This document shows positions 18,755 to 27,502 of a DNA stretch of 64,000 nucleotides, in pieces. The position numbers and the translations under genes are program-made. Position 1 is the first letter of the stretch. Each line of letters opens with the position of its first letter. The notes under the pieces are model-generated. The model had not been told where the DNA came from, ran no database searches, and saw only the letters and a program-made list of their open reading frames with translations. The stretch is from Thiohalobacter sp. IOR34 (GTDB lineage: Bacteria; Pseudomonadota; Gammaproteobacteria; Thiohalobacterales; Thiohalobacteraceae), in NCBI RefSeq assembly GCF_030406045.1, contig NZ_CP128988.1, forward strand, positions 2,691,001 to 2,755,000. The letters run 5' to 3'.

Positions 18755-19468
18755 TCAATCAGCCGGCAGTATTTTTGAATGATCATCACTCTTTACTGCC
18801 ATGATGGACTTGTCACCTATCGGTGTCCGCTCCGCTACCAACTTAGCCTCGGGAAATAACTCTCTCATATCCTTCTTCGTAAGTAACCGCCAATCTGGGG
18901 CTGACTGCTTAACCCAGATGCGATTGCTTATCTTAAGCAGAGGTAACAATAAACGCCGTGGGAGCCACCCCAAAAACGGGAGCCACGTATGGCTTTCCAC
19001 TAAAAACCATTTGTTCGGCGTTTGCACAAAATATTGTCTTCCAATTCTCCGAATCTCGGCAGCAAATTCCACCTGCCTTGACCGAGCACGCTCCCTGAAC
19101 TCTCTCCCGTTGTACAGTCCCCATACCTCGCTCTTTGGTAAAGTCACGTGCTCTATGACCGATGAGCAAAAGACAATATCGAAGAAGCTGTCTCCGAAAG
19201 GCACTTTACCAGATTCAGACAGCCGCACTGGATTGAACCCATAGCGCCCTGCCACACGCACGACATGCGACCCGATATCTGCCACATAGACATTTTCCGG
19301 ACGAATGGCTGTATCTTCAAGAATCTTGGCCAGGTTCGAGCCGTCGCCGCAGCCTAAATCGATAATTTTGGTATCTGGCCCAAGCTCAAAGCTCTGTCGG
19401 AATATTTGTCCCCTCTTTTCTCGCGCACGGGAACTCAGCCTCCGCGCCAGCCTATGTACGACATTCAT
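18755..19468 (-). CDS. Class I SAM-dependent methyltransferase
   Basis: A 237-residue protein with the SAM-binding motif IIDLGCGDGSNLAKIL near residues 35-50, followed by YVADIGSH and PFGDSFFDIVFCSSVIEHV. These mark a class I methyltransferase of the UbiE/type 11 group. Within this island it probably methylates a sugar of the polysaccharide, but the acceptor is not evident and a lipid or protein substrate is possible. It lies between a glycosyltransferase and algD on the same strand; 78 bases separate it from algD. Confidence 0.8.
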   Translation of the reverse strand: MNVVHRLARRLSSRAREKRGQIFRQSFELGPDTKIIDLGCGDGSNLAKILEDTAIRPENVYVADIGSHVVRVAGRYGFNPVRLSESGKVPFGDSFFDIVFCSSVIEHVTLPKSEVWGLYNGREFRERARSRQVEFAAEIRRIGRQYFVQTPNKWFLVESHTWLPFLGWLPRRLLLPLLKISNRIWVKQSAPDWRLLTKKDMRELFPEAKLVAERTPIGDKSIMAVKSDDHSKILPAD

Positions 19469-19546
19469 TGATAATATCCACCACTAAATCGCGGGCGCAT
19501 CTTGCCGCCGGAGATGATACATACCGTTCATCTATAAAACCCATTA

Positions 19547-20860
19547 TTACCAGCAAATGCCGTCATAGCGATTCGCAATGGACTGTTTCTCCGATATCCG
19601 AACCAGATCGACGATCACCTGGTTTTCGGCGATACGCTCCGGAATGTCCCGAAATTCCTCAGCCTTGTTACCGATGACGATGGTTTCCGCATGCTCCAGC
19701 ACACTATCAATATCATCCACCATCAATTTTGAGATATGCGGAATGTGATTGAGAATATAGTCCTTATTCGCACCAACGAGGCTAGCAATTTTTACATTTC
19801 TATCGTACAAACGGATATCATACCCCTTGCCCAGAAGCCACTCGACAACTTCTACCATTGGGCTTTCGCGCAGATCATCTGTTCCAGCCTTAAAACTGAA
19901 GCCCAAGATACCTACCTTTTTGTTCCCCTTCTCGGCAATCATTTTGATGCCTTTTTTGATCTGATACTGGTTACTCTGCATTATCGAACTGATGATCGGC
20001 ACATCAAGGTCGAGGGAACGTGCCTTGTAGTTCAGAGCGCGGACATCCTTGGGGAGACAGGAACCACCGAATGCAAATCCCGGTTTCATATAATACGGAG
20101 AAAGATTTAGTTTGGTGTCTTGGCAAAATATATCCATCACACGATACCCGTCGATACCGAGCACTTTGCAGATATTGCCAATTTCATTGGCAAAACCAAC
20201 CTTCAGGGCGTGCCAAACATTATCCGTATATTTAACCATTTCCGCGGTTTCGATATCGGTCCGGATCAGAGGGGCGTTCAGATGAGCATAGAGACCAGCC
20301 AACATATCGCCAGCTTTTGAGTCGGTTTCACCAATTACTGTCTTGGGAGGGTTGTAGTAGTCATAAACAGCTGTGCCTTCACGCAGAAATTCCGGATTGT
20401 TGCATACCCCAAAATCTACCCCAGCCCGTTTTCCGGAAAATTCTTCCAATGTGGGGATCACAATATTGCGCATGCTGCCTGGTAGCATGGTGCTGCGCGC
20501 CACCACAACGTGAAAAGTATCCTTTTCCTTGAGCGCAGCGCCAATCTCCTCACATACTTTGCGTACGTACTTCAGGTCAAGGCTACCGTTAAGCTGGCTG
20601 GGAGTCCCAACGCAGATCAATGACATCTCCGATCCCTGCACCGCCCCCAGCACATCGGTCGTAGCGCGCAACCTGCTTTCTGCTACGGCCGATGCTATGA
20701 TCTCCCCGATATCTTTTTCGATTATGGGGGTCTGTCCAGCATTGATCAGATCCACCTTAGGTTGATAAGGGTCCACGCCAATTACTTTATGCCCTTCTCG
20801 AGCTAAGCAACCGGCAGATACAGCGCCTACATACCCGAGACCGAAGATGCTGATATTCAT
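19547..20860 (-). CDS. algD: GDP-mannose 6-dehydrogenase (AlgD-like)
   Basis: A 437-residue enzyme that oxidises GDP-mannose twice with NAD+ to GDP-mannuronate. The start MNISIFGLGYVGAVSAGCLA is the Rossmann motif. The catalytic Cys is C268 in GFAFGGSCLPKDVRAL, and SFKAGTDDLRESP and the terminal YDGICW follow. Position 268 and the terminal GICW match Pseudomonas AlgD as I remember it, so GDP-mannose rather than UDP-glucose is the likely substrate. The product would supply a uronic acid to the polysaccharide. No alginate polymerase (Alg8/Alg44) is in the window, so this is not an alginate locus. Confidence 0.93.
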   Translation of the reverse strand: MNISIFGLGYVGAVSAGCLAREGHKVIGVDPYQPKVDLINAGQTPIIEKDIGEIIASAVAESRLRATTDVLGAVQGSEMSLICVGTPSQLNGSLDLKYVRKVCEEIGAALKEKDTFHVVVARSTMLPGSMRNIVIPTLEEFSGKRAGVDFGVCNNPEFLREGTAVYDYYNPPKTVIGETDSKAGDMLAGLYAHLNAPLIRTDIETAEMVKYTDNVWHALKVGFANEIGNICKVLGIDGYRVMDIFCQDTKLNLSPYYMKPGFAFGGSCLPKDVRALNYKARSLDLDVPIISSIMQSNQYQIKKGIKMIAEKGNKKVGILGFSFKAGTDDLRESPMVEVVEWLLGKGYDIRLYDRNVKIASLVGANKDYILNHIPHISKLMVDDIDSVLEHAETIVIGNKAEEFRDIPERIAENQVIVDLVRISEKQSIANRYDGICW

Positions 20861-20879
20861 AGATATACCTTCTTATTCC

Positions 20880-22886
20880 TTATCCCAAAATTGTTATCCG
20901 GGTGACCAGCTCACTGGTACCCTGGATCTCCCCTGACCAGCGTACGCAGGGCGCTGGCACCTTCACGTCGAAGCTGCGGGAAATCCAGCCCAGGGGGGGA
21001 TCAATCCGCCCCATCACCACTTCCGGCTGCCAACCTACATGCGGCATAGCCATTTGTAGCACCACGTCACTGTTTCGTACCGTGACTAAAAACTCTTTAA
21101 CTTCCAGCTGACATTCCTCGGAGAAATGCCAGTGAATCTCAACAGTGTGGCGCTTGCGACAAACGAGCCGATCCGTAATTTCAATTAGAGCATTCAGCTT
21201 ATCATGGCTGATTGTGCGCTGATGCATCACTGGGTCTGATAGCCGCTGGTAGCCATCATGTTCCGCACTCCAGATATCCTGCTCCGACCCGCGCCTGAAC
21301 TCCAGGCACCGTGCCCGAGCATGCCGCAACCAAAGAAAATTACCCCCCGACACCGATTGATCCAGACCATCAACCCGGACCGTATTGTGGGCTGCGGTAC
21401 CACGGAAGTAGTCGCGCCAGACTTTCTGCGTGTGATATGCGTAAGTCCCTGGATCTACTAATATTTCCCGGCCCGCCACTGATAATGTGCAGGCCAGCGC
21501 ATCAGCGTGGCCATGCGCGGCTATGGACAGATACCCCATCGGGCCGGAATCCGCCACCAGGCGAACCTCGCGTTGGGTGTCGAGTTGGCTTCCGAAAATA
21601 TAGTATCCCCCCTCTGGGAATGCACGCCGGAATCCCATTTCCCGCACCGGCCCGGCCAGCGCATGGAATGCCTCCTCGCCCTCTCTGCCCAGCAACCAAC
21701 GGCTCTTGTCATCAAAATCGCCCGCTTTGGCCTTGAAATCCGCACGTTTGAACAGAACCGCCCCGGTCGCAAGCAATGATCGATAGACATGCACGTCTCT
21801 TGGTGCGAACCGCACCATGACCGCATCGTCGGAATCGCCGATCATCGGTACCCGCCCCGCAACATCCATCACCGAAGCGATGAATTCCAGCATCGCCTCC
21901 AAACGTTCCCAATAGGACGGGGAAAAATTTATGCCGTTTGCCTTTCCGACCAAGCCACAGATGAGCATCATATCTGCCACCTCATGGTGATACCAGATGC
22001 CCTGTTCACGATTCACCCCGTCCCGCGCATTCTGCTTAAGGGCCTCTTGCTCAAAACCCTGTTTTGACAACTTCTGCCATGCCGCAGATTTTTGCCATAA
22101 GGGCCAAGTCACGCTAGCCACGAACAACCCCATGTATTCGCCCAACAGATGATTGTTGGCCGAGGAGTAGCGAGAAAAATGGCTGGCGATAAAGGCGCAA
22201 TGCCTGTAGATCGACTCCAGCCACTGATGTCGAAATTCCTCTCCTTCTTTCCCGGCAAACACGGCCGAGTGCTCACCGCCCAGCAGATGCCATGCTACCG
22301 ACCAGTTCACCAGCCTCACCGCATGCTCCAGGGAACTGGTCCAATTGGGTCCAAGCGGGTAGGGACATTGCTTAAACCAGGATAGCAGCAGCGTCCGGAC
22401 ACCCTCCGCATAACGGAGATCCCCGGAAAGATGGAAGGCCTGACCCAGTGCTACCAGCTCCAGATGCCTGTTCGGCTCCCACAGGTACTTGATGTCACCA
22501 ACAAGGCTTTCATCACGATAATTAAGCGTCTTGCCGAACCGCAACGGAGCCACCGTGCCCGTGCGCGGATCACGATTCCAATTCGGTGGAAAACCCAGCT
22601 CCACGTTATTCATGGAAAATATATCGTAACGGCCCTGCAGCACGCGGTCTGCTTTTTGCACATAAACAACGGGACTTACAGGTGCATCACATGCAAACCA
22701 GGCGCGCCCTGGCACTCCCCTTGGAGCACATATCTCGTTCAATCGCGTTCCGCGCCACCTTTCCACTTGAGCGTGGATCACTTGCCCGGTACGCCACGCA
22801 ATCTCTCGCGTGCTCATCGCACGCAACCGTCTCACTCTCCATATAAGAGACGACAAAGCCACTTTACAACCCACCCTCAATCGCAC
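20880..22886 (-). CDS. Heparinase II/III family protein (polysaccharide lyase-like)
   Basis: A 668-residue protein. An N-terminal alpha/alpha-toroid (about 90-380) holds ANNHLLGEYMGLFVAS and WYHHEVADMMLICG. It is followed by the heparinase II/III beta-sandwich with YLSIAAHGHADALACTLSVAGRE and ILVDPGTYAYH. Such lyases cleave uronate-containing glycans by beta-elimination; related proteins are frequent in EPS loci and may trim or modify the nascent chain. I see no clear signal peptide. The start is GTG at 22884-22886; an internal ATG at 22817 is a possible alternative. The gene follows the first IS copy. Confidence 0.88.
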   Translation of the reverse strand: MRLRVGCKVALSSLIWRVRRLRAMSTREIAWRTGQVIHAQVERWRGTRLNEICAPRGVPGRAWFACDAPVSPVVYVQKADRVLQGRYDIFSMNNVELGFPPNWNRDPRTGTVAPLRFGKTLNYRDESLVGDIKYLWEPNRHLELVALGQAFHLSGDLRYAEGVRTLLLSWFKQCPYPLGPNWTSSLEHAVRLVNWSVAWHLLGGEHSAVFAGKEGEEFRHQWLESIYRHCAFIASHFSRYSSANNHLLGEYMGLFVASVTWPLWQKSAAWQKLSKQGFEQEALKQNARDGVNREQGIWYHHEVADMMLICGLVGKANGINFSPSYWERLEAMLEFIASVMDVAGRVPMIGDSDDAVMVRFAPRDVHVYRSLLATGAVLFKRADFKAKAGDFDDKSRWLLGREGEEAFHALAGPVREMGFRRAFPEGGYYIFGSQLDTQREVRLVADSGPMGYLSIAAHGHADALACTLSVAGREILVDPGTYAYHTQKVWRDYFRGTAAHNTVRVDGLDQSVSGGNFLWLRHARARCLEFRRGSEQDIWSAEHDGYQRLSDPVMHQRTISHDKLNALIEITDRLVCRKRHTVEIHWHFSEECQLEVKEFLVTVRNSDVVLQMAMPHVGWQPEVVMGRIDPPLGWISRSFDVKVPAPCVRWSGEIQGTSELVTRITILG

Positions 22887-22978
22887 CGGTCACGAAAAGC
22901 GCTGCCTCCATCTGTACGCCAGCATTCACAACAAAAAGGTTATCCCCCACATCACCCGAAACGCCATTTCCATCCTAG

Positions 22979-24165
22979 GGAACGTCTGATCAATTGACGT
23001 TTTGATCGGTGATTTCGTGATTCAGCCGTTCATCGGTTCACAAAAAGGACGAAATACCCAGAATGTCGCCGTGTTGCGATCTCTGGACCACCGTTTTCGT
23101 GCGCCTGACCCGAATTCAGGCGCATTGACCCTACGCTACCGCCAACAATCGTCGTCGGACCATGTACAGATTCGCCAGACCACATGCAACAAACAGCCGA
23201 TTGGCGTTCTTGTAAAGCCCCCGGTACCGAATCTTGTCGAATCCGAAGATCCGCTTGATGATCAAGAAGGGATGCTCCCCCCGCGCCCGCACCTTCGATT
23301 TGGTCCGGTTCTTCGCGCGTTCCTCTTCCGACAGAGGCCGGTTCCTGGCGCCCTTGCGCTGCGTGAAATCCGCCGCCCGGGGCGCATGTTTGCGGATCAC
23401 ATCGGTTTGCCCACTGTAGGCAGAGTCACCCCAGACCCGGGTTTCCTCACCGTGCAGCAGGTCCGGCAGCACCTGGCTGTCATGGACGTTGGCCGCAGTG
23501 GCAGCCACCGAGTGGATCAGCCGGGTCTTGCTGTCCACCCCCACGTGGGCCTTCATGCCAAAGTACCACTGGTTGCCCTTCTTCGTCTGGTGCATCTCGG
23601 GGTCGCGCTTCTTCTCACGGTTCTTCGTCGAGCTAGGCGCATTGATGATCGTGGCATCGACGATGGTGCCCCGGCTGACCTTCAGGCCGTTCTCCTCAAG
23701 ATACTGACCGATCAGGACAAACAGCCGCTCACCCAGGTTGTGGGCCTCCAGCAGGTGCCGGAAGTGGAGGATCGTCGTCTCATCCGGGGCCGGCCCCTCG
23801 CCCAGGTCGATACCCGCAAACCGGCGCATGGCCCGCGAGTCGTACAGCGCTTCCTCCATCGCAGGGTCGGAGAGATTGAACCAGTGCTGGAGAAAATGGA
23901 TGCGCAGCATGCGCTCAAGCCCCACCGGCCGGCGGCCTGGCTGGCCGGGGGCAGGCTTCGGATAGAACGGTTCAATCACCTCGCAGAGTTCTTTCCAGGG
24001 AATGATTCGGTCCATCTCCTCGAGGAAGATCTCTCGGCGGGTGGGCTTGCGGTAGCGTTCAAATCCCTCATCGGCAAAGCTCTGTTGGCGCATCCTCTGG
24101 AACTCCAGGCAGCTTGATCGAACAAGACGTATTATGCCTTATATGGCCGATTGATCAGAGGTTCC
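22979..24165 (-). mobile_element. IS5-family insertion sequence, copy 1 (1187 bp)
   Basis: Bounded by imperfect terminal inverted repeats (GGAACGTCTGATCAATTG at the left, GGAACCTCTGATCAATCG read inward from the right) and flanked by the 4-base target duplication CTAG (22975-22978 and 24166-24169). A 4-base CTAR target is typical of IS5-group elements. It carries one transposase gene. The right CTAG copy contains the TAG stop of the glycosyltransferase at 24166, so the insertion landed exactly at that stop codon and left the product intact. It differs from copy 2 by at least two substitutions. Confidence 0.95.
23131..24093 (-). CDS. IS5-family transposase, copy 1
   Basis: A 320-residue DDE transposase. 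It starts with an N-terminal DUF772-type domain (PVGLERMLRIHFLQHWFNLSD). The catalytic core has IVDATIINAP (first Asp), VWGDSAYSGQTD (second Asp) and RGEHPFLIIKRIFG (Glu in the Y(2)R(3)E-like block). It appears full length and uninterrupted, so it is potentially active. It differs from copy 2 at one residue, Val instead of Met in HDSQVLPD. The start is ATG at 24091-24093. A 371-residue antisense frame is a shadow. Confidence 0.93.
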   Translation of the reverse strand: MRQQSFADEGFERYRKPTRREIFLEEMDRIIPWKELCEVIEPFYPKPAPGQPGRRPVGLERMLRIHFLQHWFNLSDPAMEEALYDSRAMRRFAGIDLGEGPAPDETTILHFRHLLEAHNLGERLFVLIGQYLEENGLKVSRGTIVDATIINAPSSTKNREKKRDPEMHQTKKGNQWYFGMKAHVGVDSKTRLIHSVAATAANVHDSQVLPDLLHGEETRVWGDSAYSGQTDVIRKHAPRAADFTQRKGARNRPLSEEERAKNRTKSKVRARGEHPFLIIKRIFGFDKIRYRGLYKNANRLFVACGLANLYMVRRRLLAVA

Positions 24166-24858
24166 CTAGGATAGGCACGCAACTTCATCGTAGGCACGCA
24201 TAAGCATTTCCGCAACGACAGGCGCCAAAAACCTGCCTGTCGCAAATTCATTGTTGAACTTGCAGATTCTTTCCATTCCCGACGGATTCAGGAGCAGCCT
24301 CCTGACGGCGCTCACAATACTCTCGACGCTGTTATCTCTAACCAAATACCCCATGCTTCCTTCTTCAAAAAAATCCGCGACTCCACCCACCGGGCTCGTC
24401 ACAACCGCCATACCAAAAACCATCGCTTCAAGAACCGACGTTGGCATCCCCTCGCCATACGACGTAGGAAACACATAAACATGATGCGTTTCCAATATCT
24501 CCCGCTTTCTTGCCCCCCTGACATCCCCCACAACCGATAAGTACCTGCCTTCCGGATCATGCCGCCCCGCAAACTCGCGAACCTCCGGCATACAGCTCCC
24601 TTCTCCCGCAACAGTTAATGTCAGGGGCCATCCCTCTTCCCTCAGTTTGACAACCGCCTGCATGGCCTCCAGCGGCCCCTTCTCCCTGACCAATCGCGCC
24701 AGAAACAACGCCTTTATTTCACCGCCTTCCTTGATACATGCCAACTTATCTTGAATGGAGAACCCGGAAACAAGATCGGACGCGACTGTGGTTCGCGCAA
24801 CTTGTGTTCTTCCGCCGAGCCCCCAGTCTTCCAATTTTCCCTTAAAGGAATTCGCTAA
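24166..24858 (-). pseudogene. C-terminal part of a family 4 glycosyltransferase split by IS copy 2
   Basis: This holds the GT-B nucleotide-sugar half: IKALFLARLVREKGPLEAM, YVFPTSYGEGMPTSVLEAM and GVADFFEEGSMGYLV. The 5' part lies at 26046-26472, beyond IS copy 2. Removing that IS and one CTAA duplication joins the halves in frame as SRIFVL-ANSFKGK, giving a 371-residue enzyme with no other lesion. The stop TAG is formed by the CTAG target duplication of IS copy 1. As it stands the gene is disrupted and the fragment has no credible start. Confidence 0.9.
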
Positions 24859-26045
24859 GGAACCTCTGATCAATCGGCCATATAAGGCATAATACGTCTT
24901 GTTCGATCAAGCTGCCTGGAGTTCCAGAGGATGCGCCAACAGAGCTTTGCCGATGAGGGATTTGAACGCTACCGCAAGCCCACCCGCCGAGAGATCTTCC
25001 TCGAGGAGATGGACCGAATCATTCCCTGGAAAGAACTCTGCGAGGTGATTGAACCGTTCTATCCGAAGCCTGCCCCCGGCCAGCCAGGCCGCCGGCCGGT
25101 GGGGCTTGAGCGCATGCTGCGCATCCATTTTCTCCAGCACTGGTTCAATCTCTCCGACCCTGCGATGGAGGAAGCGCTGTACGACTCGCGGGCCATGCGC
25201 CGGTTTGCGGGTATCGACCTGGGCGAGGGGCCGGCCCCGGATGAGACGACGATCCTCCACTTCCGGCACCTGCTGGAGGCCCACAACCTGGGTGAGCGGC
25301 TGTTTGTCCTGATCGGTCAGTATCTTGAGGAGAACGGCCTGAAGGTCAGCCGGGGCACCATCGTCGATGCCACGATCATCAATGCGCCTAGCTCGACGAA
25401 GAACCGTGAGAAGAAGCGCGACCCCGAGATGCACCAGACGAAGAAGGGCAACCAGTGGTACTTTGGCATGAAGGCCCACGTGGGGGTGGACAGCAAGACC
25501 CGGCTGATCCACTCGGTGGCTGCCACTGCGGCCAACGTTCATGACAGCCAGATGCTGCCGGACCTGCTGCACGGTGAGGAAACCCGGGTCTGGGGTGACT
25601 CTGCCTACAGTGGGCAAACCGATGTGATCCGCAAACATGCGCCCCGGGCGGCGGATTTCACGCAGCGCAAGGGCGCCAGGAACCGGCCTCTGTCGGAAGA
25701 GGAACGCGCGAAGAACCGGACCAAATCGAAGGTGCGGGCGCGGGGGGAGCATCCCTTCTTGATCATCAAGCGGATCTTCGGATTCGACAAGATTCGGTAC
25801 CGGGGGCTTTACAAGAACGCCAATCGGCTGTTTGTTGCATGTGGTCTGGCGAATCTGTACATGGTCCGACGACGATTGTTGGCGGTAGCGTAGGGTCAAT
25901 GCGCCTGAATTCGGGTCAGGCGCACGAAAACGGTGGTCCAGAGATCGCAACACGGCGACATTCTGGGTATTTCGTCCTTTTTGTGAACCGATGAACGGCT
26001 GAATCACGAAATCACCGATCAAAACGTCAATTGATCAGACGTTCC
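24859..26045 (+). mobile_element. IS5-family insertion sequence, copy 2 (1187 bp, inverted relative to copy 1)
   Basis: Same length and ends as copy 1, in opposite orientation, with target duplication CTAA (24855-24858 and 26046-26049). It interrupts a glycosyltransferase gene. Different target duplications show that the two copies inserted independently; they are not the two ends of one composite transposon that moved as a unit. The two 1187-bp inverted copies bracket 693 bases and could promote inversion of that segment by homologous recombination. Confidence 0.95.
24931..25893 (+). CDS. IS5-family transposase, copy 2
   Basis: A 320-residue transposase identical to the protein at 23131-24093 except for one residue (Met in HDSQMLPD). 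Domains and catalytic motifs are as in copy 1. The open frame is complete from ATG at 24931 to TAG, so the element may still be mobile. Near-identity of the copies implies recent transposition. Confidence 0.93.
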   Translation: MRQQSFADEGFERYRKPTRREIFLEEMDRIIPWKELCEVIEPFYPKPAPGQPGRRPVGLERMLRIHFLQHWFNLSDPAMEEALYDSRAMRRFAGIDLGEGPAPDETTILHFRHLLEAHNLGERLFVLIGQYLEENGLKVSRGTIVDATIINAPSSTKNREKKRDPEMHQTKKGNQWYFGMKAHVGVDSKTRLIHSVAATAANVHDSQMLPDLLHGEETRVWGDSAYSGQTDVIRKHAPRAADFTQRKGARNRPLSEEERAKNRTKSKVRARGEHPFLIIKRIFGFDKIRYRGLYKNANRLFVACGLANLYMVRRRLLAVA

Positions 26046-26472
26046 CTAAAACGAATATCCGGCTTGCACTGCCATATATACCGCGAAAAAGCCATGCCCA
26101 CTTTTCCGATATGGCATCCGCCAAGCCGGAATTCCATCCATGAAAAAATACTAATACCGGCACTCCTCGGCGTTTGGCCGCCAACAGAAACAAGCCATCG
26201 CGCACTATGCTCTTAAACCCAAGAGAGGGGTTTATATGCACAATGTCTGGGTTGACCCTCCCAAGCATTCTGCGAAAACGCAACTGGTCCACCAACGGGT
26301 GCGCACCACGAAGGAATGCATTGGTACTACCGATTTCCAGATATTCCACATCATGGAGCTTGTCCGCATGAAAGTGGGGCAGCAACGCGTTGAAAAATCC
26401 CGCAACCCCCCCCGGATCTTGTAGTGACGGACCGGTCACCAGTACCTTCGCCCGTTTTGTTGATACGGCCAT
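26046..26472 (-). pseudogene. N-terminal part of the IS-interrupted family 4 glycosyltransferase
   Basis: Encodes about 142 residues beginning MAVSTKRAKVLVTGPSLQ and containing DPGGVAGFFNALLPHF and VPVLVFFHGWNSGLADAI, an acceptor-side GT-B half. The ATG at 26470-26472 follows GAAGGCAGGT and lies 28 bases after the stop of the sulfotransferase at 26501. The frame runs into IS copy 2 at 26045 and ends a few codons later. See 24166-24858 for the other half and the in-frame reconstruction. Confidence 0.9.
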
Positions 26473-26500
26473 ACCTGCCTTCACTCCCGAATGCTCCAGC

Positions 26501-27502
26501 CTAGGGGGCGCCCACGAACAACCGCTTATGGCGAAGATGCATGAGAATCCCGCGAAGCAGCCCATGCTCTCTCGCCACGGCCTTGGCCAAACTCAGCCCG
26601 TCCTGAAGGTGCCATAGCCTCCTTTGCAGCCCACTGACCTCACGAGCTTGTGACGCATATATCGGCTGGTAACCATAAAGTTTCATCCCCTCGAACCCAA
26701 ATTCCTCGATTTTCTTTATTTCGATTTTCCTCAGCGCACGCAGATATTTATTCTTGTTCCCCTGAATGATGCCAACAGCGCCTCGTGCATCCCCGAGATT
26801 TTCACTCGGCGCATCTAACGACCCCATCTCGCTCACGAAATCAATACCGAGAAAATCGCATATTCTTCCTAACTGTCCCGGAGGGTCTTCCAATAGCGAC
26901 TCATAATAAACCTCCATGTATCGATCATTTACTTGCTGCCCTGCTCTTCTGGCCTTAGCAACCCCTCGTCTCCACCGGTACGCCGCGCGGTACTTGTTCT
27001 TACCCCACGCCTTGTTAATGGACAGACAGTAATCCCTCACATCCCTCACTATATGGACGAATCTAGCAGTCGGATACTGAGCAGCGATGACCTCGATGTA
27101 CTCTATATATGACGGGCTTTTATCACCCCAAATAATATTCCCGCCTTGCGGGTTCTTCGTGACCGCCCGCACAAGTGCCTCGAACACTCCGGCTGGAGAA
27201 TACTCTTTTATATAGGAGCGCCATTCATCCTCCGCCAACGCCTCCCCCCTTTTCCGAAGATACTCGAAGAAAAAATGGCGCGCCATCCGAACATAGAATT
27301 CATGAAAGCCCGCCTCTTGCTCTAGACCGGAAAATCCATGCCAGTTCTTCACAAGGTACGGAAAAATCATCGTCTCGACATCCGGAATCGCGATCCTTGG
27401 ATGTCTGTTCAGCAAGTCCCTAAGCAGCTTGGTACCGGATCTCGGCATGCCAACGATAAATAATGGCCCGCCAAAACCCTCTGATGACAAACCCTCCCTC
27501 AT
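26501..27502 (-). CDS. PAPS-dependent sulfotransferase (1 of 4)
   Basis: A 333-residue member of the sulfotransferase family. The 5'-phosphosulfate loop is FIVGMPRSGTKLLRDLLNRH (about residues 15-34), and the 3'-phosphate motif is ARFVHIVRDVRDYCLSINKA. It would transfer sulfate from PAPS to a hydroxyl, here probably a sugar of the polysaccharide. There is no signal peptide, so it acts in the cytosol before export. Its ATG overlaps the stop of the glycosyltransferase at 27499 (ATGA), which indicates translational coupling. Confidence 0.88.
   Translation of the reverse strand: MREGLSSEGFGGPLFIVGMPRSGTKLLRDLLNRHPRIAIPDVETMIFPYLVKNWHGFSGLEQEAGFHEFYVRMARHFFFEYLRKRGEALAEDEWRSYIKEYSPAGVFEALVRAVTKNPQGGNIIWGDKSPSYIEYIEVIAAQYPTARFVHIVRDVRDYCLSINKAWGKNKYRAAYRWRRGVAKARRAGQQVNDRYMEVYYESLLEDPPGQLGRICDFLGIDFVSEMGSLDAPSENLGDARGAVGIIQGNKNKYLRALRKIEIKKIEEFGFEGMKLYGYQPIYASQAREVSGLQRRLWHLQDGLSLAKAVAREHGLLRGILMHLRHKRLFVGAP

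Noticed and set aside
19547-20860. An alginate biosynthesis locus, suggested by AlgD
   Set aside because: No Alg8/Alg44/AlgE/AlgG-like genes occur; gmd/fcl and sulfotransferases indicate a different polymer.
23002-24117. A 371-residue frame antisense to the transposase, present in both IS copies
   Set aside because: Shadow of the transposase; the motifs of a DDE transposase are on the other strand.
22979-26045. A composite transposon made of the two IS copies and the DNA between them
   Set aside because: The flanking duplications differ (CTAG and CTAA, each around a single IS), so each copy inserted on its own.
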